A stretch of DNA of 41,972 nt from Frankia nepalensis (GTDB taxonomy: Bacteria; Actinomycetota; Actinomycetes; Frankiales; Frankiaceae): NCBI RefSeq assembly GCF_016786325.1, contig NZ_JADWYU010000153.1, forward strand, positions 1 through 41,972, read 5' to 3'. Shown here one piece after another: positions 8,197 through 15,528 of this stretch. The position numbers were made by a program, and so were the translations under genes. Under the pieces are notes generated by a model. It worked only from the letters and a program-made list of their open reading frames with translations. It had not been told where the DNA came from and did no database searches. The first letter of the stretch is position 1, and every line of letters begins with the position of its first letter.

Positions 8197-8369
8197 ATCC
8201 ACGGACCCGCGGTCCACACGGCTCGAGGAGGGCGTCGCGCGCATATCGCGCCGGAGGCGGTCAGCGGCACTCGCGCGTCGCGGTTGACCACCACCGACAC
8301 CGAACGCCTGGCCAGGGCGCACCCCCGCCAAGAACACCCACCGCCCGGGGCGCTCGGCGAGCAGGAGTG

Positions 8370-8426
8370 CCCCACCACCGCACAGGGCCTCCCGGAGATC
8401 CCGGGAGGCCCTGTGCGGTGGTGGGG
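8370..8426. terminator. Perfect 26-bp-stem hairpin downstream of the DUF397 gene
   Basis: Left arm 8370-8395 and right arm 8401-8426 are exact reverse complements over 26 bp around a 5-nt loop AGATC. There is no T-tract. It lies 174 nt past the DUF397 stop and 110 nt before the next gene. The stem is much longer than needed for a terminator, so it may also be a dispersed repeat or a structured RNA. The rest of 8197-8535 shows no gene, apart from the ribosome-binding site of the following gene. Confidence 0.6.
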
Positions 8427-8535
8427 GGTGGTGTCTGGTGGTCAGCCGCCGATGGTGGTGGCGGCGGGGCGGAGCGGCCGCGCGTGGTACGACGGCCCGG
8501 CAACGTCCCGGACGGGGATATAGGAGACTCATGGC

Positions 8536-9117
8536 GTGGGTGGGTTGCCAGAGCTCTATATCGCCGTTGACGTGGAAGCGGACGGGCCCATCCCCGGGCC
8601 CTACAGCATGCTGTCGCTCGGCATGATGGTCGCCGGCCGGACCGACCTGACGTTCTACACGGAGCTGCGCCCCATCTCGGCGGACTTCGTGCCGGAGGCG
8701 CTCGCCGTCTCCGGCCTCGACCGCGACCGGCTGCTGCGCGAGGCACCCAGCGCCGAGGACGCGATGAAGGCGGCCGCGCACTGGGTCGACGAGCTACGCC
8801 CGATCGGCCGGCCCGTGTTCCTCGCCGCCCCCGCCGTCTGGGACGGCATGTTCGTTCACTGGTACTTCCTGCGCTTCCTCGGTCACAGCCCCTTCGGGGC
8901 CACCGGCTCCGGGGTGGACCTGCGCAGCTACTGGATGGGGCTGACCGGCAGCGACTGGGCCGGCACCAGCAAGAAGAAGATCAAGCGGACGCTCGGGCTG
9001 GCCGGCGTCGCGCACACCCATCACGCCGGCGACGACGCCGCGGAGCTCGCTCTGATCTTCGAGACCATGCTGCGGGCCCACGGCCGGCTCCCCGAGCCCG
9101 GCGCACGGGACGCGTAA
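8536..9117 (+). CDS. DEDDh-type 3'-5' exonuclease-like protein
   Basis: The product is 193 residues. The N-terminal YIAVDVEADG supplies an Asp12/Glu14 pair as in exonuclease motif I. AVWDGMFVHWYF gives Asp103 as a motif II candidate, and HTHHAGDDAAE gives His162 and Asp167 with the H-x4-D spacing of motif III. These fit an RNase T/DnaQ-like fold. The substrate is unknown; oligoribonucleotide or DNA-end trimming are possibilities. The start is a GTG at 8536, with AGGAG at 8522-8526 (9-nt spacing). An ATG at 8531 is out of frame with the protein. It stands alone, flanked by hairpins. Confidence 0.75.
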   Translation: MGGLPELYIAVDVEADGPIPGPYSMLSLGMMVAGRTDLTFYTELRPISADFVPEALAVSGLDRDRLLREAPSAEDAMKAAAHWVDELRPIGRPVFLAAPAVWDGMFVHWYFLRFLGHSPFGATGSGVDLRSYWMGLTGSDWAGTSKKKIKRTLGLAGVAHTHHAGDDAAELALIFETMLRAHGRLPEPGARDA

Positions 9118-9160
9118 CCGGCCGCCCGAGGGAGGACCTCGGCCCAGCGCCCGAGGGAAG

Positions 9161-9190
9161 GCCCAGCCGACGGCCAGCCGCCGGCTGGGC
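9161..9190. terminator. Hairpin between convergent genes
   Basis: GCCCAGCCG (9161-9169) pairs with CGGCTGGGC (9182-9190) around a 12-nt loop. It is placed between the convergent exonuclease-like and GNAT genes. Confidence 0.5.
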
Positions 9191-9203
9191 GAATCGGGCC
9201 GGG

Positions 9204-9626
9204 CTACCGGCGTGGCCGGCGCTCCAGGCAGGTCCCGTCGGGCGGGGCGAAGCCGAACCGCCGGTACAGGCCGTGCGCGTCGTCGGTGTGCAGCATCCAC
9301 CGGAAACAAACCCCGGGCCCCTCGTCGATCATGGTGGCGACGAGCGCCGCGCCGAGACCGTGCCCGCGCGCCTCCTCCGCCACGAACACGTCCGCGAGAT
9401 AGGCGAACGCGACCCCGTCGGAGACCGCCCGCGCGAACCCGACCAGCCGGCCGGTCGAGGCCTCGTACGCGCCGACGACCCGCCAGGCACCGTCCACCTG
9501 GGCCTCCCAGTCGGCGCGCCGGCGCCACCGGCCCCAGTAGGCCTCGGTCGACAGGAACGCCCAGACGGCGTCCCGGTCGACTCTGTCGCGGTCGTCATCC
9601 AGCACAAACCCCTCCACAGCGGCCAT
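9204..9626 (-). CDS. GNAT-family N-acetyltransferase
   Basis: This 140-residue protein has the GNAT core. The acetyl-CoA loop appears as VFVAEEARGHGLGAALVATM (pattern R/Q-x-x-G-x-G/A), and the C-terminal strand-turn as LYRRFGFAPPDGTCLER. The segment AFLSTEAYWGRWR near the N-terminus is typical of small soil-bacterial GNATs that acetylate free amines or small molecules. ATG 9626 is chosen because upstream codons are low-complexity. The substrate cannot be read from the sequence. A DoxX gene lies about 100 bp upstream on the same strand. Confidence 0.88.
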   Translation of the reverse strand: MAAVEGFVLDDDRDRVDRDAVWAFLSTEAYWGRWRRRADWEAQVDGAWRVVGAYEASTGRLVGFARAVSDGVAFAYLADVFVAEEARGHGLGAALVATMIDEGPGVCFRWMLHTDDAHGLYRRFGFAPPDGTCLERRPRR

Positions 9627-9729
9627 GCGCCGTGACTCTGGCAGACCCTGACGCCGCTCCGCACGCCCTTTTGGCGGCGACGCCGGCAACCGGCGCCGAC
9701 TACTCCGTACAGGTCGCGGCGGTGGGGCC

Positions 9730-10218
9730 TCAGCTCCCGGGACGGCCCACATCTAGCGTCCCGGGGGTGAGGCGCCGGGCGAGGCGGGCGTCGAGCGAGT
9801 ACCTGCCGGGTCCACTGACCAGCAGGAACAGCAGGCCGAACAGCATCGACCAGTCGGTGCGGGCCTCATGGGCAACGCCCCAGAAGCCGGAGACGCCCTG
9901 GAAGCCGCCGGGAGCCAACGCGCGCAGCTTCGTCAACGCGATCGCGAGACAGATGTCGACGAGCAGTGGGATACAGGCCAGCCGAGTCAGCAGGCCGAGC
10001 AGCACCAGCAGCCCACAGACGATCTCCACCGTTCCGTCCAGGTAGGCGAAGAATCCCGGTGCCGGAATGCCGATCTTCTCAAACCGTCCCGGCCCGAGCT
10101 TGTCCGGGAACAGGAACTTCTGGATGCCTTCGGACAGGAACACCGCCCCGACGAGCAGCCGAACCAGAATCATCGCCCCAGGCCCGTCGGCCCTGAGCGT
10201 GCCGACGACGTCCCGCAT
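9730..10218 (-). CDS. DoxX-family membrane protein
   Basis: The product is 162 residues with four predicted membrane helices: MILVRLLVGAVFLSEGIQKF, the segment near VEIVCGLLVLLGLLTRLACI, PLLVDICLAIALTKL and WSMLFGLLFLLVSG. The N-terminal helix with the EGIQKFLFPD motif is characteristic of DoxX/YphA proteins. Family members are linked to redox or thiosulfate metabolism and membrane oxidoreductase complexes, but many have no known role. ATG 10218 is preceded by a GGGAGGGGGCGG purine-rich site. It is probably monocistronic or cotranscribed with the following GNAT gene. Confidence 0.87.
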   Translation of the reverse strand: MRDVVGTLRADGPGAMILVRLLVGAVFLSEGIQKFLFPDKLGPGRFEKIGIPAPGFFAYLDGTVEIVCGLLVLLGLLTRLACIPLLVDICLAIALTKLRALAPGGFQGVSGFWGVAHEARTDWSMLFGLLFLLVSGPGRYSLDARLARRLTPGTLDVGRPGS

Positions 10219-10481
10219 CCGGCCGCCCCCTCCCAGTTCCGCCGAGCCGCCAGCCGAGAGCCCGGCGGAGCGCTCACCGCGCCCCGCCCACAAGGCGCAG
10301 CGTAGGAACCGGCACGCCAGATCGCCTCTCCTCGCGAGCCGAAGCGGCCCACCGACGCGCGTCAACGGACGTGGCCGTTCCCGGCCTGGCGGCCAGCCGT
10401 GGGATCTGGGCGTGACCAGCGGGGATGACCAGGACGCTCTTCGGCACCAAGGCACACCCAGCCGGCGAACCCCCGAGAGCG

Positions 10482-11030
10482 CTACTCGCGCTGGTCGTCG
10501 TCCCGGGACGGTGAGCGGATGGTGAGGACGGCCTCGGCGGGGGTGTCCCCCAGGGACCGGTAGGCGTGGGTGGTGGCGCTCTCCCAGGTGAGGGTCTCGC
10601 CGGGGCCGGCCTCGGTCTCGCGGCCGGACGGGCCGGCACGGACGCGGCCGTGCGTGACCAGCAGGTGTTCGACGACCCCGGGGCCGTGGGCGGTCGAAGG
10701 GTGGCGGGCGCCCGGGTCGAGGTGGAGCAGGTAGACCTCGACCGTCGTCCCGTCGGCGTGCCGGGTGGCGTCGAGCAGCCGCGCGACGATGCCCGGGGAG
10801 GCGATCTCGGCGCCGGCCCGCTCGGCGAGCAGGGTCGCGAGCGGCACGCCGAGCGCGCCGGCGAGCGCGTAGAGGGTCGACAGCGTCGGGTTGCGGACGC
10901 CGTTCTCGATCTCCGACAGCGAGCCCTTGCCGACGCCAGCCCGCGCCGCGAGCGCGCCGACCGACAGGGCCCTGACCCGCCGGGTCTCGCGCAGCCGGGC
11001 GCCGACGGCGGCCGCCACCTGGGGGTTCAC
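10482..11030 (-). CDS. XRE-cupin transcriptional regulator
   Basis: The product is 182 residues. A helix-turn-helix occupies about 9-65 (RVRALSVGALAARAGVGKGS followed by LSEIENGVRNPTLSTLYALA), and a cupin fold about 90-178 (VEVYLLHLDPGARHPSTAHG, HLLVTHGRVRAG, WESATTHAYRS). XRE-cupin proteins usually sense a small ligand in the cupin barrel and control an adjacent gene. Here the divergent neighbour is a BenE-type transporter whose promoter carries two near-identical palindromes. The start is GTG 11030. Confidence 0.92.
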   Translation of the reverse strand: MNPQVAAAVGARLRETRRVRALSVGALAARAGVGKGSLSEIENGVRNPTLSTLYALAGALGVPLATLLAERAGAEIASPGIVARLLDATRHADGTTVEVYLLHLDPGARHPSTAHGPGVVEHLLVTHGRVRAGPSGRETEAGPGETLTWESATTHAYRSLGDTPAEAVLTIRSPSRDDDQRE

Positions 11031-11067
11031 GCGCCGGGCCCGCCGATGTGTTCCCTATCGCCGATGC

Positions 11068-11083
11068 GTTCCATATATGGAAC
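11068..11083. promoter_or_regulatory. Palindromic operator 1 upstream of benE
   Basis: GTTCCATATATGGAAC is a perfect 16-bp palindrome in the 74-bp gap between the XRE-cupin and benE genes. It lies 28 bp centre-to-centre from operator 2. A possible extra half-site, GTTCC, lies at 11050-11054. Confidence 0.75.
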
Positions 11084-11095
11084 CCTATGACTAGT

Positions 11096-11111
11096 GTTCC
11101 GTATATGGAAC
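11096..11111. promoter_or_regulatory. Palindromic operator 2 overlapping the first benE start codon
   Basis: GTTCCGTATATGGAAC matches operator 1 at 15 of 16 positions. It contains the ATG at 11105, the first possible benE start. Binding here would block transcription or translation initiation directly. Confidence 0.75.
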
Positions 11112-12283
11112 GGATGCACCTCGCGAGCGCCGGTGTCGTCGCGGCGCTGGTCGGCTTCGCCAGCGCGTCGGTGGTGGTGCTGACGGGGCTGCGGGCCGTC
11201 GGCGCGAGCCCCGCGCAGGCGGCCTCCGGCCTGCTCGCCGTCACCGTCGCCCAGGGGCTCGGCACGGTGCTGCTGTCCCGCCGCCATCGCATCCCGGTGG
11301 TGCTCGCCTGGTCGACCCCGGGCGCCGCGCTGCTGGCGTCGACCGGAGCGGTCGACGGCGGCTGGCCGGCCGCCGTCGGGGCGTTCCTGGTCGTCGGCGG
11401 GCTGATCCTGCTCACCGCGCTGTGGCCGCGGCTCGGCGCGCTGATCGCCGCGATCCCGGCCGCGATCGCGCAGGCCATGCTCGCCGGGGTGCTGTTCGCG
11501 CTCTGCCTCGCGCCCGTGCACGGGCTGCTCGACCACCCGGCGCTCGTCGCGCCGGCCGTCGTCACGTGGCTCGCGCTGTCCCGGCTCGCGCCCCGCTGGG
11601 CGGTGCCGGCGGCGTTCGCCGTCGCCATGGTCGCGATCGGGATCTGGCTCGCCCGCCACGGCGGCCCGGACGGCCCGCTGCTTCCGCGCGTCGACCTGAC
11701 CGCGCCCACCCTGACCTGGGCCTCGGTGCTGTCGCTCGCGGTCCCGCTCTACATCGTCACGATGGCGTCACAGAACGTCCCGGGAGTGGCGGTGCTGGCC
11801 TCCTACGGCTACACCGTCCCCTGGCGCGAGTCGATGACGGTCACCGGCGTCGGCACGGTCGCCGGCGCGTTCGCCGGCGGCCACGCCATCAACCTGGCGG
11901 CCATCACCGCGGCGCTGGCCGCCAGCCCCGAGGCCCACCCGGACCCGAGACGACGCTGGCTGGTCGCCAACCTCGCCGGCTGGACCCACCTCGTCCTGGC
12001 CCTGCTCACGACCGCGCTCGTCACCGTCATCACCGCGGCGCCGGCCGGGGTGATGACGGCGGTCGCGGGCCTCGCGCTGCTCGGAACGCTCGCCTCGTCC
12101 CTGAACGCGGCCCTGGCCGAGCCCGCCGACCGGCAGGCGGCCGTCGTGACCTTCGCGGTCGCCGCGAGCGGCATGACTCTGCTCGGCATCGGCGCGGCCT
12201 TCTGGTCGCTGGCCGCGGGCCTCGTCGTGCGCGCGACGCTGCGCCCCTTCGCCCGGCCGGCCCCGCCCGAGCCGGCCGGGTAG
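11105..12283 (+). CDS. benE: Benzoate/H+ symporter (BenE family)
   Basis: The product is about 392 residues and a strongly hydrophobic membrane protein with around 10-12 helices. BenE hallmarks include VVVLTGLRAVGASPAQAASG, the VVLAWSTPGAALLAS segment and VTMASQNVPGVAVLASYGY, the last being very characteristic of BenE/YdcO proteins, followed by FAGGHAINLAAITAAL. It is predicted to import benzoate or a related aromatic acid, or another small anion, by proton symport. The start is either ATG 11105, inside operator 2, or ATG 11114, which has GGAA upstream; neither has a strong ribosome-binding site. Regulation is probably by the divergent XRE-cupin protein. No benzoate-degradation genes lie beside it. 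Confidence 0.92.
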   Translation: MERMHLASAGVVAALVGFASASVVVLTGLRAVGASPAQAASGLLAVTVAQGLGTVLLSRRHRIPVVLAWSTPGAALLASTGAVDGGWPAAVGAFLVVGGLILLTALWPRLGALIAAIPAAIAQAMLAGVLFALCLAPVHGLLDHPALVAPAVVTWLALSRLAPRWAVPAAFAVAMVAIGIWLARHGGPDGPLLPRVDLTAPTLTWASVLSLAVPLYIVTMASQNVPGVAVLASYGYTVPWRESMTVTGVGTVAGAFAGGHAINLAAITAALAASPEAHPDPRRRWLVANLAGWTHLVLALLTTALVTVITAAPAGVMTAVAGLALLGTLASSLNAALAEPADRQAAVVTFAVAASGMTLLGIGAAFWSLAAGLVVRATLRPFARPAPPEPAG

Positions 12284-12286
12284 GGA

Positions 12287-12303
12287 CGCCGGCTCAGCCG
12301 GCG
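12287..12303. terminator. Hairpin spanning the stop codon of the Clp-N gene
   Basis: CGCCGGC-TCA-GCCGGCG is a 7-bp stem whose 3-nt loop is the minus-strand stop codon. It sits between convergent genes. Confidence 0.45.
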
Positions 12304-13073
12304 GCCTCGGCCTCGTCGATGGCCGCGAGGTTGGTCACCAGCGCGGCGAGCGCGGTCTCGATGTAGGACTCCGTCGCCGGCTTGGTCAGGCCCAGGTCGC
12401 CGAGCAGCCGTGAGCCACGCTCCGGGGCCTCCTGCTCCTCCAGCTCCAGCAGGGCGAGCAGGAGGTGTTCGGTGCCGACGTAGTTGTGGCCGAGGCGCAG
12501 CGCCTCCCGGAAGGTGAGCGTCAGCGCCTTCTTGGAGCGCGCGTCGAACGGGATCAGTTCCCGCCGCTCGCCGTCGCCCGCCGGCAGCGCGGCGGCGGCG
12601 GCCGCCCGGACCGTGTCGAGCGCCGCCCCCTGGGCGACCAGCGCGCGGGCGCCGATGCCATCCGGCTCGGCCAGCAGGCCCAGCACGAGGTGCTCGGGGG
12701 TGATCTGCTCGTTGCCGGCCGCGCTCGCCTCGTTCTGCGCCGCCACGACGACGTTGCGCGCCCGCGGCGTGAAGCGGGCGAAACCCTGGCTCGGGTCGAG
12801 GTCGGTCGCCTCACCGGGGTCCTTCGGGACGAACCGCTTCTGGGCCGCCTGCTTGGTCACGCCCATGCTGCGGCCGATCTCCGTCCAGGACGCGCCCGAG
12901 CGCCGCGCCTGATCCACGAAGTGCCCAATCAGATGGTCGGCGACGTCGCCGAGGTGGTCGGCCACGATGACCGCGCCGGACAGCTGGTCGAGGACGCCCG
13001 TGTGCGTCTGCTTGATCCCATCGATGAGGTCGTCGAGTCGAACGGGGGTGGTCACCTGCACTGGATCTACCAT
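12294..13073 (-). CDS. HTH protein with two Clp N-terminal repeats, no ATPase domain
   Basis: The product is 259 residues. Residues 12-82 form a helical region ending in a helix-turn-helix-like SWTEIGRSMGVTKQAAQKRF. Residues 100-250 contain two Clp-N repeats, FTPRARNVVVAAQNEASAAG...TPEHLVLGLL and FDARSKKALTLTFREALRLG...GTEHLLLALL, the substrate/adaptor-binding fold at the front of ClpA/ClpC. There is no AAA+ module, so it is not a ClpC chaperone. It is better read as a DNA-binding regulator that uses the Clp-N fold to sense damaged or phospho-arginine-type clients, or as a Clp adaptor or decoy; function is inference. Two palindromes overlap its predicted promoter, and the -10 element is placed so that the transcript could start at the ATG (leaderless). 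Confidence 0.87.
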   Translation of the reverse strand: MVDPVQVTTPVRLDDLIDGIKQTHTGVLDQLSGAVIVADHLGDVADHLIGHFVDQARRSGASWTEIGRSMGVTKQAAQKRFVPKDPGEATDLDPSQGFARFTPRARNVVVAAQNEASAAGNEQITPEHLVLGLLAEPDGIGARALVAQGAALDTVRAAAAAALPAGDGERRELIPFDARSKKALTLTFREALRLGHNYVGTEHLLLALLELEEQEAPERGSRLLGDLGLTKPATESYIETALAALVTNLAAIDEAEAAG

Positions 13074-13075
13074 GC

Positions 13076-13121
13076 GTCAACCATAGGTTGACGCCAACCT
13101 CTTCGTCAACCTCGAGTTGAC
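13076..13121 (-). promoter_or_regulatory. Two palindromic operators over the promoter of the HTH-Clp-N gene
   Basis: GTCAACCATAGGTTGAC (13076-13092) and GTCAACCTCGAGTTGAC (13105-13121) are 17-bp dyads with identical GTCAAC/GTTGAC arms, 29 bp apart centre-to-centre. On the minus strand TTGACG (13104-13109) and TATGGT (13080-13085), spaced 18 nt, look like -35 and -10 boxes embedded in the dyads. The predicted transcription start falls at about 13073, the ATG. Confidence 0.75.
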
Positions 13122-13271
13122 GCCTGACGCACCTCGTCAGCCGGCCAGCCAGCGGCCCGCCGCGGTCGCCAACGTGTTGGTGACGATCTGGTGAGCCCAC
13201 CGGCATCGGCCAAGCCGATGCCCAGCGTCGAGCGAGCCCGGTATGCGGCGGCCTCGACCGGCGTGGGCCCG

Positions 13272-14243
13272 CTAACCGAACGCGGGCAGAACCTCGCGCT
13301 CGAACAACCGCAGGCTCGACCAGGCCACGTCGATCGGCATCCCGCCGCAGAGCGGATGAAAATGCGCGAAGGGGGTCGCGGCGGCCTTCAGCTCCTCGAC
13401 GTACTGGGCGGGCTTCAGCACGCGGAAGCGCCCGGTCGCGCGCAGCGCGTCGACGTCCGGCACCGTGCGATAGGGGCTCGCGACGTCGTCCTGGGCCTGC
13501 CAGGCGCCGTACGCGTTCGTGTGGTGCAGGAAGAAGGGCGCCATCTGCCGCCAGCCCAGTTCGGCGTCTTCCGCGAGCGCCACGGTCCCGGCCGAACCCA
13601 TCGGGCTGGCACCTGGGTCCGGACGCCCGAGGCGCTGGACCTCGTCGCGGTAGAACTCCCAGACCCGCGGGTCCGAGGGGACGAAGCCGTCGGCGATCCG
13701 CGCCGCGCGCCGCGCCGCGGGCTCGCTGCTCCCCCCGAGTGAGACCGAGGGGCCGCCCGGCCGGAACGGCGCGGGCGTGAGGTGCACCCGGCGGCCGCGG
13801 TAGTCGAACGGCTCGCCGGTGAAGGCCGCCTTCAGCGTCGAGACCACCTCGGTGACCCGCCGCGGGCGCTCCTTCATCGGCACGTCGAACATCGCGAACT
13901 CCTCGCGCACGTAGCCGGCGGCCACGATGAGGTCGACCCGCCCCCTGCTCAGGTTGTCGAGCACGATCAGGTCCTCGGCCAGCCGCAGCGGATCGTGGAA
14001 CGGCGCGATGAGCGCGGCGATGGTGAACCGGGCGTTCGTGGTGCGCGCCGCCATCGCGGCGAGCATCGGGATCGGGCTGGGTAAGTAGCCGTCCGCCGAT
14101 CCGTGGTGCTCCGCGACGGTGATGGTGACGCAGCCCAGCCGGTCCGCCCACTCCGCCATGTCGAGGGCGGCCGCGTAGCGGTCCGCCGTCGCGGTCCCCG
14201 CGAAGGCCGGGTTGCGGAAGTCGAAGTGCAGGCCGAAATGCAT
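13272..14243 (-). CDS. LLM-class flavin-dependent oxidoreductase
   Basis: This 323-residue luciferase-like TIM-barrel protein has MHFGLHFDFRNPAFAG at the start, EWADRLGCVTITVAEHHGS (the family EHH motif), a LIVLDNLSRGRVDLIVAAGY segment and FRPGGPSVSLGGSSEPAARR for flavin phosphate binding. Members use FMNH2 or F420H2 to oxidise or reduce small organics; the cofactor cannot be decided here. A conserved HPLCGGMPIDVAWSSLRLFE end matches the actinobacterial subgroup. It is transcribed alone or after the ECF sigma gene, which ends about 100 bp upstream. Confidence 0.9.
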   Translation of the reverse strand: MHFGLHFDFRNPAFAGTATADRYAAALDMAEWADRLGCVTITVAEHHGSADGYLPSPIPMLAAMAARTTNARFTIAALIAPFHDPLRLAEDLIVLDNLSRGRVDLIVAAGYVREEFAMFDVPMKERPRRVTEVVSTLKAAFTGEPFDYRGRRVHLTPAPFRPGGPSVSLGGSSEPAARRAARIADGFVPSDPRVWEFYRDEVQRLGRPDPGASPMGSAGTVALAEDAELGWRQMAPFFLHHTNAYGAWQAQDDVASPYRTVPDVDALRATGRFRVLKPAQYVEELKAAATPFAHFHPLCGGMPIDVAWSSLRLFEREVLPAFG

Positions 14244-14342
14244 GGCGGCATGCTACGAGAGCTGGGAGTCTCCGAGCCATAGTTTGACTTGGCCAAATTT
14301 TCAGCGCGGATTGTCGAGCCTGCCGGCCACCTCGGCGGGCGG

Positions 14343-15227
14343 TTACGCGAGGCCGGTGAGGTCGAGGTGGCGGAGGCGGTCCGGGTCGGCCAGGACGTCG
14401 ATCTCGACGATCCGGCCGCCGTGGACGGCGAAGCTGAGAACCGCGGCCGGCGACACCCCCGCCCGGATGACCACCACGCCCGGCAGGCCGTTCACCAGCG
14501 CCGGCCGCCCGAACGGAGCCTGGGACGCGAAGGTCGACACCCGCTCGGCCACGACCTGGGCGCCGTGGGCCTCGGCCAGGCCGCCCGCCGCCGCCCCCGG
14601 GTCCGCGCGCAGCACCACGTCCGGGTCGAGCACCGCGAGCAGGCCGTCGAGGTCGCCGTCACGCGCGGCGACCTGGAACGCGGTGACGAGCTCCCGGTGC
14701 CGGGCGCGGTCCACGTCCGAGGTCACGCGGGCGCCGCGCACCCGGCGCCGGGCGCGGCTGGCGAGCTGGGTCGCGGCCGCCGGCGACCGCCCGACGAGCG
14801 CGCCGATCTCGGCGAACGGCACCCCGAACATGTCGTGCAGCACGAACGCGAGCCGCTCGGCGGGGGTGAGCGTGTCCAGCACCACCAGCAGGGCGAGGCC
14901 GACGGCGTCGGCGAGCAGCGCCTCCTGTTCGGGGTTCACGGCGTCCTCCCGCCCGACCACCGGGTCGGGCAGGGAGACGCCGAACGGCTCCTCACGCCGC
15001 GTCCGGCGCGTGCGCAGCGTGTCCAGGCAGACCCGGGCGACGACGGTGGTCAGCCAACCTCCCAGGTTGGCGACCTCGCCGGCCTCGGCGCGCGCCAGCC
15101 GCAGCCACGCCTCCTGCACCGCGTCGTCCGCCTCGGCCAGCGAGCCGAGCATCCGGTAGGCCATCGCGCGCAGGCGGGGCCGCTGCTCCTCGAACCGCTC
15201 GGCAAGTACGTCGTGCGCCTCGGTCAT
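14343..15227 (-). CDS. ECF sigma factor with SnoaL-like C-terminal domain (SigJ-like)
   Basis: The product is 294 residues. Sigma region 2 lies at about 5-75 (RAMAYRMLGSLAEADDAVQE, then GWLTTVVARVCLDTLRTRR) and region 4 at about 110-170 (LTPAERLAFVLHDMFGVPFA, EIGALVGRSPAAATQLASRA). A SnoaL/NTF2-like domain fills about 180-290 and ends in VLADPDRLRHLDL, comparable to the NPDKL element of ECF41/SigJ sigma factors. In these groups the tail regulates sigma activity instead of a separate anti-sigma factor, and none is seen nearby. ATG 15227 has GGAAGGGGAG at the right distance; an in-frame upstream ATG near 15284 lacks support. It often partners with carboxymuconolactone decarboxylase or oxidoreductase genes; here the LLM oxidoreductase follows. 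Confidence 0.92.
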   Translation of the reverse strand: MTEAHDVLAERFEEQRPRLRAMAYRMLGSLAEADDAVQEAWLRLARAEAGEVANLGGWLTTVVARVCLDTLRTRRTRREEPFGVSLPDPVVGREDAVNPEQEALLADAVGLALLVVLDTLTPAERLAFVLHDMFGVPFAEIGALVGRSPAAATQLASRARRRVRGARVTSDVDRARHRELVTAFQVAARDGDLDGLLAVLDPDVVLRADPGAAAGGLAEAHGAQVVAERVSTFASQAPFGRPALVNGLPGVVVIRAGVSPAAVLSFAVHGGRIVEIDVLADPDRLRHLDLTGLA

Positions 15228-15467
15228 GTCTCCCCTTCCGGCTCCGTCATGCCTATGACGAATCCCGGCGGGCACATCTGACACCGGCCGGCACCTGCCA
15301 CGCCGCGCCCGGCCGCGACATCCGTGGCGGATTCACCATCTCCCGCGCCGACATCGCCCACCAGATGCCGCGCGCCCTGAAGGGCACGCCACCGTCCACC
15401 CGACGATCGGCCTGGGACGGTCGGCCGGGTCGGCCGGGTCCGACGGGCCGGCCGCGCCCAGGAGGGT

Positions 15468-15487
15468 GCCCGGCCCAGTTGCCGGGC
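15468..15487. terminator. Hairpin in the 301-bp gap 15228-15528
   Basis: GCCCGGC-CCAGTT-GCCGGGC lies 41 nt past the TetR stop on the minus strand. The remainder of the gap has only a weak dyad GTCAT-GCCT-ATGAC (15246-15259) before the sigma gene and short CGGCCGGGT tandem units near 15420. I see no gene. Confidence 0.45.
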
Positions 15488-15528
15488 CCGCGCCTCGCGC
15501 CTCGCGCATGGCGGGCCGGCGGGCGGCG

